From assembly GCA_016793185.1 (NCBI GenBank), contig JAEUIK010000148.1:1-7269 (forward strand): a stretch of DNA of 7,269 bases. Reading direction: 5' to 3'. The notes under the pieces were generated by a model. That model was not told where the DNA came from. It did no database searches and worked only from the letters and a program-made list of their open reading frames with translations. Made by a program: the position numbers and the translations under genes. This DNA is from Planctomycetaceae bacterium (GTDB lineage Bacteria; Planctomycetota; Planctomycetia; Pirellulales; JAEUIK01). Positions 1-7,269 of this stretch are shown here, one piece after another. Position 1 is the stretch's first letter; each line of letters begins with the position of its first letter.

Positions 1-1411
1 TGGCCCTCCGCCTCGCGCGCCGACAGCGTCGCGACGATGTGACCGCCATGCCCTTAGGGCTCGATACGCCCAGCACCCTCGGGATGGTGTTCTTCGTTCT
101 GGGGCCCGCTTTCTTGTCGGCCAGGGGCGCCGGCTTGGAGGTCGACGAGGCCGCCCGACGGGCCTGGCAAATCGGCGTTTGCGCGATTCTCGTCAGCGGC
201 GTGTTCAAGCTCGCCTGTGCAACCTGCGCCCATTGGATTCGCCTGCGAATTCCCCGGGCGGGGCTGTTGGGATCGTTGGCGGCGATCGCCCTGGTGCTGA
301 TCAGCTTCTTTCCGCTGCTGGAGATCACCGCGGCCCCGGTCGTGGGATTCGTTTGCCTGGCGATTACCTTGGCGACGCTTGTCGCCCGCGTGGAGCTCCC
401 CTGGCGGATGCCCGGTGCGCTGGCGGCATTGCTGGTGGGCGCGGCGATCTATTACCTGATGGCGGCCACGGGGACCCTCGAGCATGTCCCAGCGGCGGCA
501 GCCGTCGAGCCACGGTTGGCCCTGCTGCTCCCACGTCCGAATCTCGATTGGGTAGCGTCCTTCCGCGAATCGCTGCAGTATCTGCCGGTCGTGATCCCTT
601 TCGCCCTGGCCACCGTCATCGGCGGCATCGACTGCACCGAAAGTGCCCTCGCGGCCGGCGACGAGTATTCGACGGGCAAAGTCGTGGCCGTCGAGGCCGT
701 GGCGACGCTCGTCGCGGGCCTGACCGGCGGGGTGATCCAGACGACCCCTTACATCGGGCATCCCGCTTACAAGGCCATGGGAGGGCGCGCGGCCTACGTG
801 CTCGCCACCGGACTCTTCATCGGCGGCGCCGGAATCTTCGGCTACTTCGCGCACATCTACCAGTTCGTGCCGCAGGCGGCGATCTTTCCCATTCTGATCT
901 TCATCGGCCTGGAGATCACCGCGCAGAGCTTTCAGGCCACGCCGACGCGCCACTACCCGGCGGTTGCGCTGGCCTGCCTCCCGGCCATGGCCTACCTCGT
1001 GACGGCGTTCACCAATCCCCTGATCGAACCCCTCTTGGCAACCGGCAAGTCGCTCGAAGCGCAGCTCGGGCCGCTGGCCGTGCAATTGCAGTCGCTGCAG
1101 CTGCTGGCCAATGGATTCATCATCACCAGTCTGCTCTGGGCCTCGCTCCTGGCGGCGATCATCGATCGCCGTCTTGGGGTCGCCGCGCTCTATGCGGTCG
1201 TCGCGGCCGGCGCGGCGCTGTTCGGCATCATTCATTCGCCGGTTGCCGGCGGAAGCCTGGTCCTCCCCTGGCCATTGGGCGCGCCGCCGGAGGGTCCGCT
1301 CTGGTCGACCTATTACCTGGCGGGCGGCTACGCGCTGACGGGCGTCCTGCTGGCGGTGTGGGGCGCCTGGCTGGCGAGGACGTCTGCCCAACCAGGAACT
1401 CCACCGCGTCG

Positions 1412-1415
<4 letters not shown>
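1..1415 (+). CDS. NCS2/AzgA-like nucleobase permease, 5'-truncated by window edge
   Basis: Integral inner-membrane permease of the NCS2 (xanthine/uracil/AzgA-like) superfamily, which usually takes up purines or pyrimidines by proton symport. The reading frame is open from position 3. A GTG at 39 could be called as a start, but it is the Val codon inside the family motif R-D-D-V-T-A-x-P-x-G-x-x-T-P, so the true start lies upstream and perhaps 80-100 residues are missing. About a dozen hydrophobic stretches follow. The putative substrate-site helix reads GGIDCTES (nt 621-644), with Asp at 630 and Glu at 639 as candidate polar residues. A conserved-looking TGGVIQTTPYIGHPAYKAMG segment follows (about nt 723-782), then another helix with an acidic residue (FIGLEITAQ, about nt 900-926). 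The tail is short and basic (TPPRR). The TAG stop at 1413-1415 overlaps the stop of convergent purH. Substrate is not predictable from sequence alone; the neighbouring purH makes a purine plausible. Family assignment is fairly firm, substrate is not. Confidence 0.82.
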
Positions 1416-2989
<1,574 letters not shown>

Positions 2990-2996
2990 GGCGGAG

Positions 2997-3001
2997 CTCC
3001 C
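2997..3001 (-). promoter_or_regulatory. Ribosome binding site of purH
   Basis: On the minus strand GGGAG lies 7 nt before the GTG at 2989-2987. It supports the GTG as the purH start and shows that this gene uses a non-ATG initiator. Confidence 0.65.
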
Positions 3002-3091
3002 GAACAGAACGACGCGAGCCGCACAGCCGCCCCCCCACGGGGCGCCGGCCGTGAGGCTCGACGCTCGAAAGCTCTTGGTTTACGGAAGTCG

Positions 3092-3116
3092 GGGCGGTCG
3101 GTCAACCGGCCCGCCC
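3092..3116. other. GC-rich stem-loop between trxA and purH
   Basis: GGGCGG (3092-3097) pairs perfectly with CCGCCC (3111-3116). A small internal loop follows, then an inner CGG/CCG stem closed by a 4-nt loop (3102-3105). It lies 17 nt beyond the trxA stop codon in the transcription direction of trxA and purH. No T-run follows on the minus strand, so it is not a canonical intrinsic terminator. It could be a weak terminator, a processing site or an mRNA-stabilising hairpin between the two genes. The structure is seen in the sequence; the role is inferred. Confidence 0.35.
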
Positions 3117-3133
3117 ACACGCCGCCCGCTGTC

Positions 3134-3460
3134 TCAACCCTTGGCGGCGTCGAGCGATTCCTGCAGCCGGCTCTTCGGCTGGATGCCGAGGAAGCGGTCG
3201 ACGATCTCGCCACCCTTGAAGACCAGCAGCGTCGGAATGCTGGTAATTCCGTACTTCTCCGCCCACTTCGACGATTCGTCGATGTTGACCTTGCCGACCT
3301 TGACGCTGCCGGCATACTCGCCCGCCAGTTGCTCGACCACTGGAGCGATCATCCGGCAGGGACCGCACCAGGGAGCCCAGAAGTCGACGAGCACGGGCTG
3401 CTGCGAGTCGATCACTTCGCTCTGGAAGGTGTCGTCGGTGATTTCGATGGCTTGTCCCAT
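3134..3460 (-). CDS. trxA: Thioredoxin
   Basis: Small cytoplasmic protein-disulfide reductase, re-reduced by thioredoxin reductase, that supplies electrons to enzymes such as ribonucleotide reductase and peroxiredoxins. The 108 residues match the classic single-domain TrxA length. The active site WCGPC is at residues 31-35, preceded by DFWAP with the buried Asp26. The cis-proline loop SIPT has Pro76 and is followed by the usual Gly83-Gly84. No signal peptide or membrane anchor is seen, so it is the cytoplasmic form rather than a secreted TlpA/ResA type. The ATG at 3460-3458 is supported by AGGAG 8 nt upstream. A full-consensus sigma70-type promoter lies about 200 nt upstream on this strand, which implies a long untranslated leader. 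purH follows on the same strand after 144 nt. Confidence 0.97.
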   Translation of the reverse strand: MGQAIEITDDTFQSEVIDSQQPVLVDFWAPWCGPCRMIAPVVEQLAGEYAGSVKVGKVNIDESSKWAEKYGITSIPTLLVFKGGEIVDRFLGIQPKSRLQESLDAAKG

Positions 3461-3655
3461 GTGCGTTTCTCCTCGATGTTCGCTGGCGCGGGCGACGACG
3501 TCCTGGGGGTCGTCAATCCGGCCGGCGGTTGCTTACTCAGTCCAGTCGGCCTGTCGCTCTTTCTCTAGATCTCTACGCGGGGCGGGTTCGCTCTATTCTC
3601 TGTTCGACGCAATGCGGCGGCGACCGCTGCCGAGAAAGGCGCGACCGTACAGCTT
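3461..3655 (-). other. Probable 5' leader of trxA mRNA
   Basis: If transcription begins about 7 nt after the -10 box at 3667-3662, the trxA mRNA has roughly 195 untranslated nucleotides. On the minus strand it contains no ATG before the trxA start. It includes a 6-bp hairpin (GACGAC at 3494-3499 with GTCGTC at 3509-3514, 9-nt loop) about 20 nt upstream of the ribosome binding site. A weaker GC-rich hairpin lies at about 3614-3630. I recognise no known riboswitch or leader-peptide pattern. The leader boundary is inferred from the promoter. Confidence 0.45.
3469..3473 (-). promoter_or_regulatory. Ribosome binding site of trxA
   Basis: AGGAG on the minus strand, within GAGGAGA (3474-3468), lies 8 nt before the trxA ATG. 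This is a strong Shine-Dalgarno match at ideal spacing. Confidence 0.8.
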
Positions 3656-3661
3656 GCCCGG

Positions 3662-3689
3662 ATTATAAGTTTGAGCACTGGGGTGTCAA
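3662..3689 (-). promoter_or_regulatory. Full-consensus sigma70-type promoter toward trxA
   Basis: Reading the minus strand, TTGACA (3689-3684) is followed by exactly 16 nt and then TATAAT (3667-3662). Both hexamers match the housekeeping sigma factor consensus at all 12 positions, and the spacer is within the accepted 16-18 nt range. The site sits in a non-coding divergent region and points at trxA, then purH. Predicted transcription start is near 3655. An exact 12/12 match in DNA this GC-rich is unlikely to be accidental. Whether it is active was not tested here. Confidence 0.8.
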
Positions 3690-3848
3690 CGCAAGTCGTT
3701 TGCTGCCAAGCGTTCCGGTTGAGGTCGCAAACCACGTCTGAATGCGCGCTGACGGTCACCCGCCGGCGACGCTCCGCTTGGGACACCTCGTCGAGTCGCT
3801 CCCTGGCGGTCCAGGCGGTCGCCGCGAGGGGAAGGTCACGCGGAAAGT

Positions 3849-3878
3849 TTGGCACGCCGCGCAGCGATTCAGTACGCT
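3849..3878 (+). promoter_or_regulatory. Weak candidate promoter for acuI-archease-rtcB
   Basis: TTGGCA (3849-3854, 5/6 to the -35 consensus) is followed by 18 nt and TACGCT (3873-3878, only 3/6 to the -10 consensus), about 70 nt upstream of the acuI ATG. The position is right for the + strand operon, but the -10 box is poor, so this is only a suggestion. Confidence 0.22.
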
Positions 3879-3936
3879 ATCGTCCCGCGCGGTCGGAGTC
3901 GCGCGACGTGCTGCGGAGTCCACCTCTGGGATTCAC

Positions 3937-3940
3937 AAGG
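3937..3940 (+). promoter_or_regulatory. Ribosome binding site deciding the acuI start
   Basis: AAGG lies 8 nt before the ATG at 3949. The frame stays open back to an ATG-less GTG/ATG-type start near 3742, but that extension has no similarity to the family. This site plus the family's N-terminus place the start at 3949. Confidence 0.5.
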
Positions 3941-3948
3941 CGAAGGTC

Positions 3949-4953
3949 ATGACTCCTGCCGAGTTTCGCTGTTATCTGGTCAATCGCGACGCCGAGAAAC
4001 GAGTCACGGCCGAAGTAACGACGCTGCCGCTTGATCGCTTGCCGGCGGGCGACGTGCTGATTCGCGTCCAATGTTCGTCGCTGAACTTCAAGGACGCGTT
4101 GGCCGCCAGCGGCCGGCCGGGGGTCGCGAAGACCTATCCGCACGTTCCTGGCATCGATGCGGCCGGCGTGGTGGCCGAAAGCCGCTCGCCTCAGCTCCAG
4201 GTTGGACAAGAAGTCATCGTCACCGGCTACGACCTGGGGGCCGGCGTCTGGGGAGGGTACTCCGAATACATTCGCGTGCCGGCCGGCTGGGTCGTGCCGC
4301 TGCCCCAGGGGCTGTCGCTCCCCGAAAGCATGATCTACGGCACCGCCGGCCTGACGGCCGCCATGTCGCTCGAAGCGCTGATTGAACAAGGGATCACCCC
4401 CGACCGAGGCGAGATCGTCGTCACCGGCGCAACCGGCGGCGTGGGAAGCGTGGCGGTGGCGCTGTTGGCAAAGGCTGGCTACCGTGTCGCGGCCGTGACC
4501 GGAAAACCCGACGCGGCGGACTATCTCACGCAACTCGGCGCGACGACGATTCTCGATCGCGAGGCGGTCAACGATACCTCGGGCAAGCCGCTCTTGGCCG
4601 CCCGCTGGGCCGGCGCGGTCGACACGGTGGGCGGAAACACCCTGGCCACCATCATTCGCTCAACCGAGCGGCTCGGCTGCGTGACCGCGTCGGGCCTCGT
4701 CGGCGGTATCGAACTGCCGTTGACGGTGATGCCTTTCATCCTTCGCGGCGTGAAACTGGTGGGTATCGACTCGGCCGAGTATCCGCTGGCCCGACGGATC
4801 GCGCTCTGGAACAAGATGGCCAAGGAATGGCGGCCGGAGAAGCTGGAGCTCATGCTGACCCGCGTGGTCGGATTGTCGCAGCTCGCGGAGCCGATCCGCG
4901 AGATCCTGGCGGGCAAAATTCGCGGTCGCGTGGTGGTGAAGGTCGAGAGCTGA
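3949..4953 (+). CDS. acuI: Zinc-independent NADPH oxidoreductase, AcuI/YhdH type (acrylyl-CoA reductase-like)
   Basis: Member of the medium-chain dehydrogenase/reductase superfamily, in the YhdH/AcuI quinone-oxidoreductase-like branch. Characterised members reduce acryloyl-CoA to propionyl-CoA with NADPH, which also detoxifies acryloyl-CoA. The 334 residues fit the family length. Seen in the sequence: the GroES-like N-terminal domain with SSLNFKDAL (43-51) and PGIDAAGVV (67-75); a GGYSEY segment; the domain-linking YGTAGLTAAMS (130-140); and the Rossmann nucleotide loop GATGGVG (160-166). The structural and catalytic zinc Cys/His clusters are absent, as expected for this branch. The ATG at 3949 is preferred over a longer frame from about 3742, whose extra ~69 residues look random. 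The stop is 19 nt before archease, suggesting one operon with archease and rtcB. No metabolic link to RNA ligation is evident. Subfamily assignment is good; the exact physiological substrate is inferred. Confidence 0.88.
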   Translation: MTPAEFRCYLVNRDAEKRVTAEVTTLPLDRLPAGDVLIRVQCSSLNFKDALAASGRPGVAKTYPHVPGIDAAGVVAESRSPQLQVGQEVIVTGYDLGAGVWGGYSEYIRVPAGWVVPLPQGLSLPESMIYGTAGLTAAMSLEALIEQGITPDRGEIVVTGATGGVGSVAVALLAKAGYRVAAVTGKPDAADYLTQLGATTILDREAVNDTSGKPLLAARWAGAVDTVGGNTLATIIRSTERLGCVTASGLVGGIELPLTVMPFILRGVKLVGIDSAEYPLARRIALWNKMAKEWRPEKLELMLTRVVGLSQLAEPIREILAGKIRGRVVVKVES

Positions 4954-4972
4954 CGGGCGGGCAGCGCAGACG

Positions 4973-5383
4973 ATGTACGAAGTCTTCGAGCACACCGCCG
5001 ATTTGGGCCTGCGCGTCCGGGCCGATAATCTGAATGAGCTGTTCGCCGATGCGGGGCGCGGATTGTTCGCGATCATCGCCGGCGACCTGTCGGGCGTCGC
5101 GGCGCGCCAGGCGGCGCAGGTCGAACTGGCGGGTGAGGAACTCGATTACCTGCTTTTTGACTGGCTCAACGAGCTGCTCTATCTCTTCGAATCGCGACGA
5201 CTTCTGCTGGTGCAGTTCGCTCTCGACGTTACGGAACAAGGTTTGCGAGCCACCGTGGCGGGCGAACCCTGGGACCCTCAGCAGCGTCGTTTGGAACACG
5301 AGGTCAAGGCGATCACCTATCATGGGCTGCGCGTCGAGCAGCAAGCCTCGGGCTGGCTGGCCGAACTGATTCTCGACATCTAG
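4973..5383 (+). CDS. Archease, RtcB cofactor
   Basis: Small cytosolic protein of the archease family (formerly DUF101). It activates the RNA ligase RtcB by promoting its guanylylation and allows multiple turnover and wider NTP use. The 136 residues match the family. Seen: HTADLG near the N-terminus (7-12, Asp10), DWLNELLYLF (63-72), VKAITYH (111-117, Lys112 and His117), and the hallmark C-terminus ending LDI (Asp135-Ile136). The N-terminal and C-terminal acidic residues form the metal site in known structures. It is 19 nt after acuI and 34 nt before rtcB, an arrangement that strongly supports function with RtcB. There is only a weak purine-rich stretch before the ATG and no strong Shine-Dalgarno, so translation may depend partly on coupling to acuI. 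Confidence 0.95.
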   Translation: MYEVFEHTADLGLRVRADNLNELFADAGRGLFAIIAGDLSGVAARQAAQVELAGEELDYLLFDWLNELLYLFESRRLLLVQFALDVTEQGLRATVAGEPWDPQQRRLEHEVKAITYHGLRVEQQASGWLAELILDI

Positions 5384-5403
5384 CGTTGCCGGCGATGTGA
5401 GCG

Positions 5404-5408
5404 AAAGG
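5404..5408 (+). promoter_or_regulatory. Ribosome binding site deciding the rtcB start
   Basis: AAAGG lies 9 nt before the ATG at 5418. An in-frame GTG at 5397 would add seven residues (MSERLPP) but lies upstream of this site and has no good Shine-Dalgarno of its own, so 5418 is the better start. Confidence 0.55.
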
Positions 5409-5417
5409 TTGCCCCCC

Positions 5418-6881
5418 ATGCCCAAGGAAGCCTATCGCGGACCGCTCGAGCGGGTGAACGATTACCTCTGGCGGATTCCCAAGAGCTACAAGCTGGGAAT
5501 GCATGTCGACGGGCTGATCTACGCCGACGACGAGCTCATCAAGTTGATCCAGCGCGACCAGGCGCCCGAGCAGGTCGCGAATGTCGCTTGCTTGCCGGGC
5601 ATTCAGCGCGCCAGCCTGGCCATGCCCGATATCCATTGGGGCTACGGTTTCTGCATCGGGGGCGTGGCTGCGACGGATCCGGCCGAGGGGGGCGTGATCT
5701 CGCCCGGCGGAGTGGGATACGACATCAACTGCGGCGTGCGCCTCGTCCGGACCAACCTCTCGGCCGAGGATGTCGCGCCTCGTTTACCGAACTTGATCGA
5801 GGAGCTGTTCCGGCAAGTCCCAACGGGCGTGGGGCAAGGAGGCAAATATCAGTTCACGCCCGAGCAGCTGCGCCGCTTGATGCAAACCGGCCCCGCGCTG
5901 CTGGTCGAGCAAGGGCTGGCCGCCGACGCCGATATCGAGCACACCGAGGGGCGCGGCCGGCTCGACGGCGCCGAGCCGGGCTACGTGAGCGACCGCGCCC
6001 TGGCCCGCGGCTACGACCAGTGCGGCACGCTCGGGTCGGGAAACCATTTTCTCGAAGTCCAACTCGTCGACAGCATCCACGATCGGGAGGCGGCCGCGGC
6101 CTTCGGGCTCGCCCCAGGGCAGGTGTGCGTGATGATCCACTCGGGTTCGCGCGGCCTCGGCTACCAGGTGTGCGACGATGCTTTGCACGACCTGCGAAAA
6201 GCCCCCGGCAAGTACGGCATCCATCTGCCCGACCGGCAGCTGGTCTGTGCCCCGGTCGATAGTCCCGAGGGGCGGCACTATCTGGGAGCCATGCGCGCGG
6301 CGGCGAATTTCGCCTGGTGCAATCGGCAGCTTCTGATGTGGCAGGCGCGAGAGTGCTTCGCGAACGTGTTTCAGAAAAGCTGGGAGGCGCTCGGCATGAC
6401 ACTGCTCTACGACGTCGCCCACAACATCGCCAAGCTCGAGGAGCATGACTGCAACGGCCAGCAGAAGCGAGTGTGGGTGCACCGCAAGGGGGCGACGCGC
6501 GCCTTTCCGCCGCAGCACCCGGAGCTCCCCGACTGCTTTCGCGAATCGGGCCAGCCGGTGATCATCCCAGGCGATATGGGACGCGCGAGCTGGGTGCTGG
6601 CCGGCCAGGAAGGGAGCATGCAGCAGACGTTTGGCAGCTGCTGCCACGGGGCGGGACGCGTCTTGAGCCGCACCGCAGCCGTCAAACAGTCCGAAGGACG
6701 CCGGATCGATCGCGAATTGGCCGGACAGGGCATCATCGCGCGGGCTCGCAGCTGGAAGGGGCTGGCCGAAGAACAACCGGCCGCCTACAAGGATGTCGAC
6801 CTGGTCGTCGAAGTCGTCCACCGCGCGGGCCTGGCCAAAAAAGTCGCGCGCCTGCGCCCGATCGGCGTGATCAAAGGCTGA
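5418..6881 (+). CDS. rtcB: RNA-splicing ligase RtcB (3'-phosphate/5'-OH RNA ligase)
   Basis: Joins RNA ends carrying a 2',3'-cyclic phosphate or 3'-phosphate to a 5'-OH end, with GTP and Mn2+, through a guanylylated histidine. It acts in tRNA splicing in archaea and animals and in RNA repair in bacteria. The 487 residues from the ATG at 5418 match full-length intein-free RtcB. All expected metal and catalytic residues are visible: GGVGYDINCGVR with Asp102 and Cys105; SGNHFLE with His210; IHSGSRGLG with His241; DVAHNI with His335; and CCHGAGR with the nucleophile His410. A glycine-rich PGGVGYD loop and the C-terminal PIGVIKG are also family-typical. No intein or frameshift is seen. An in-frame GTG at 5397 is a less likely start. 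It is the last gene of the acuI-archease-rtcB cluster. No rtcA or sigma54 regulator rtcR is present in the window, so this resembles the archease-paired arrangement rather than the enterobacterial rtcBA operon. Confidence 0.97.
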   Translation: MPKEAYRGPLERVNDYLWRIPKSYKLGMHVDGLIYADDELIKLIQRDQAPEQVANVACLPGIQRASLAMPDIHWGYGFCIGGVAATDPAEGGVISPGGVGYDINCGVRLVRTNLSAEDVAPRLPNLIEELFRQVPTGVGQGGKYQFTPEQLRRLMQTGPALLVEQGLAADADIEHTEGRGRLDGAEPGYVSDRALARGYDQCGTLGSGNHFLEVQLVDSIHDREAAAAFGLAPGQVCVMIHSGSRGLGYQVCDDALHDLRKAPGKYGIHLPDRQLVCAPVDSPEGRHYLGAMRAAANFAWCNRQLLMWQARECFANVFQKSWEALGMTLLYDVAHNIAKLEEHDCNGQQKRVWVHRKGATRAFPPQHPELPDCFRESGQPVIIPGDMGRASWVLAGQEGSMQQTFGSCCHGAGRVLSRTAAVKQSEGRRIDRELAGQGIIARARSWKGLAEEQPAAYKDVDLVVEVVHRAGLAKKVARLRPIGVIKG

Positions 6882-6896
6882 ACTTCACTACTCACG

Positions 6897-6923
6897 CCTT
6901 CTCCCCGCGTTGCGGGGAGAAGG
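6897..6923. repeat. Perfect 12-bp hairpin, copy 1; possible 3' end of the rtcB mRNA
   Basis: The left arm at 6897-6908 (CCTTCTCCCCGC) is the exact reverse complement of 6912-6923, with a 3-nt GTT loop. It begins 16 nt after the rtcB stop. There is no T-run on either side, so it is not a standard intrinsic terminator. It could still stop or protect the transcript. Its recurrence 199 nt later shows it belongs to the repeat, not to rtcB specifically. Confidence 0.75.
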
Positions 6924-7017
6924 TGGCCGACAGGCCGGATGAGGGGCGGCGTGGGTTGGTGTCGCATCAACAACAGCGATGGAACGTCGAGAGCAGGGCG
7001 AAGGCCCCTCACCCTAA

Positions 7018-7045
7018 CCCTCTCCCCGGAGTACCGGGGCGAGGG
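7018..7045. repeat. Imperfect palindrome, copy 1
   Basis: CCCTCTCCCCGG (7018-7029) pairs with CCGGGGCGAGGG (7034-7045) around an AGTA loop: 11 of 12 pairs, with one T/C mismatch. It is the second hairpin within each repeat unit. Confidence 0.7.
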
Positions 7046-7095
7046 GATGGAGGAGCCGGCCTCGGAGAGGCCAGCTACGGAAGACGAATCACAAC

Positions 7096-7122
7096 CCTTC
7101 TCCCCGCGTTGCGGGGAGAAGG
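7096..7122. repeat. Perfect 12-bp hairpin, copy 2
   Basis: Exact duplicate of the hairpin at 6897-6923, offset by 199 nt. Confidence 0.75.
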
Positions 7123-7216
7123 TGGCCGACAGGCCGGATGAGGGGCGGCGTGGGTTGGCGTCGCATCAACAACAGCGATGGAACGTCGAGAGCAGGGCGA
7201 AGGCCCCTCACCCTAA

Positions 7217-7244
7217 CCCTCTCCCCGGAGTACCGGGGCGAGGG
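7217..7244. repeat. Imperfect palindrome, copy 2
   Basis: Exact duplicate of the palindrome at 7018-7045, offset by 199 nt, with the same single T/C mismatch and AGTA loop. Confidence 0.7.
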
Positions 7245-7269
7245 GATGGAGGAGCCGGCCTCGGAGAGG

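Larger units (their letters stand above)
3690..3948. other. Non-coding region upstream of acuI
   Basis: About 260 nt between the trxA promoter and the acuI start. Open frames here translate to Arg/Ser/Ala-rich sequence with no recognisable domain, so I call no gene. A small CGCGCG stem with an 8-nt loop occurs at 3886-3905. A weak promoter candidate for acuI is listed separately. I see no tRNA or known RNA element. Confidence 0.5.
6882..7269. repeat. Two-copy 199-bp tandem repeat region after rtcB, continuing past the window
   Basis: No gene is supported here. A 174-bp segment at 6897-7070 recurs at 7096-7269 (period 199 bp), identical except for T at 6960 versus C at 7159. The 25-nt spacer at 7071-7095 may be part of the unit. 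Each copy contains palindromes and the C-rich CCCTCACCCTAACCCTCTCCCC string (7008-7027 and its counterpart), which I associate with dispersed intergenic repeats in planctomycetes and some other high-GC bacteria. In copy one GGCCTC (7058-7063) pairs with GAGGCC (7067-7072), but in copy two the window ends inside the right arm, so the second copy very probably continues. The array may hold more units beyond position 7269. Confidence 0.93.

Noticed and set aside
54..1391. 445-codon open frame antisense to the permease
   Set aside because: Composition is Arg/Gln/Asp-rich low complexity typical of an antisense shadow; the + strand frame encodes a coherent membrane protein.
3565..3855. 96-codon minus-strand frame upstream of trxA
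   Set aside because: It has no recognisable motif and runs straight through the perfect promoter, which argues that the region is regulatory.
3742..3948. N-terminal extension of AcuI
   Set aside because: The extra ~69 residues show no family similarity, and a Shine-Dalgarno-like AAGG supports starting at 3949.
3671..3952. 93-codon + strand frame whose TGA overlaps the acuI ATG
   Set aside because: The ATGA overlap looked like translational coupling, but the product is Arg/Ser-rich and it starts with TTG inside the promoter region of trxA.
6897..6923. Canonical rho-independent terminator of rtcB
   Set aside because: The stem is strong, but no T-tract follows on either strand and the hairpin recurs as part of the repeat, so I list it only as a repeat hairpin.
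6473..7141. 222-codon frame over the rtcB end and the repeats
   Set aside because: It is an off-frame shadow of rtcB that continues into palindromic repeat DNA.
6897..7269. CRISPR array
   Set aside because: There are only two units with a 174-bp repeated part and a 25-bp spacer, far outside CRISPR repeat lengths, and no cas gene is present.

Overview
The window is GC-rich, densely coded chromosomal DNA. It most resembles a planctomycete (Planctomycetota, perhaps Pirellulales). This is inferred from the protein flavour, the archease/RtcB pair, and the 'CCCTCACCCTAACCCTCTCCCC'-type palindromic intergenic repeats; no marker gene in the window proves it. Six protein genes are supported, one of them cut by the left edge. 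No rRNA, tRNA, CRISPR array or transposase was seen.

Layout. (1) Positions 1-1415, + strand: the C-terminal ~470 residues of an NCS2/AzgA-like nucleobase permease that starts upstream of the window. (2) 1412-2989, - strand: purH, the bifunctional enzyme for the last two steps of IMP synthesis. It converges on the permease and overlaps it through a shared CTAG that gives both genes their TAG stop. (3) 3134-3460, - strand: trxA (thioredoxin), 144 nt upstream of purH on the same strand. (4) 3461-3948: a 488-nt divergent intergenic region. It carries a full-consensus sigma70-type promoter (TTGACA, 16 nt, TATAAT) pointing at trxA and implying a leader of about 195 nt. (5) 3949-6881, + strand: three closely spaced genes, an AcuI/YhdH-type zinc-independent NADPH oxidoreductase, archease, and the RNA ligase rtcB. 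(6) 6882-7269: no gene. It holds two copies of a 174-bp palindrome-rich repeat (period 199 bp, one mismatch), the second running off the window.

How the genes work together. The best-supported functional unit is archease plus RtcB. RtcB joins RNA 2',3'-cyclic phosphate (or 3'-phosphate) ends to 5'-OH ends using GTP, and archease helps its guanylylation and turnover, so the pair is an RNA repair or splicing-type ligation module. AcuI lies 19 nt upstream and is probably co-transcribed, with no obvious biochemical link. PurH and the convergent permease could both concern purine supply, but they are on opposite strands and probably not co-regulated.

The genes belong to known families. The less ordinary features are the perfect promoter with a long trxA leader, the stop-on-stop CTAG overlap, and the nearly identical palindromic repeat array after rtcB. 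I see no convincing evidence for a wholly new system.
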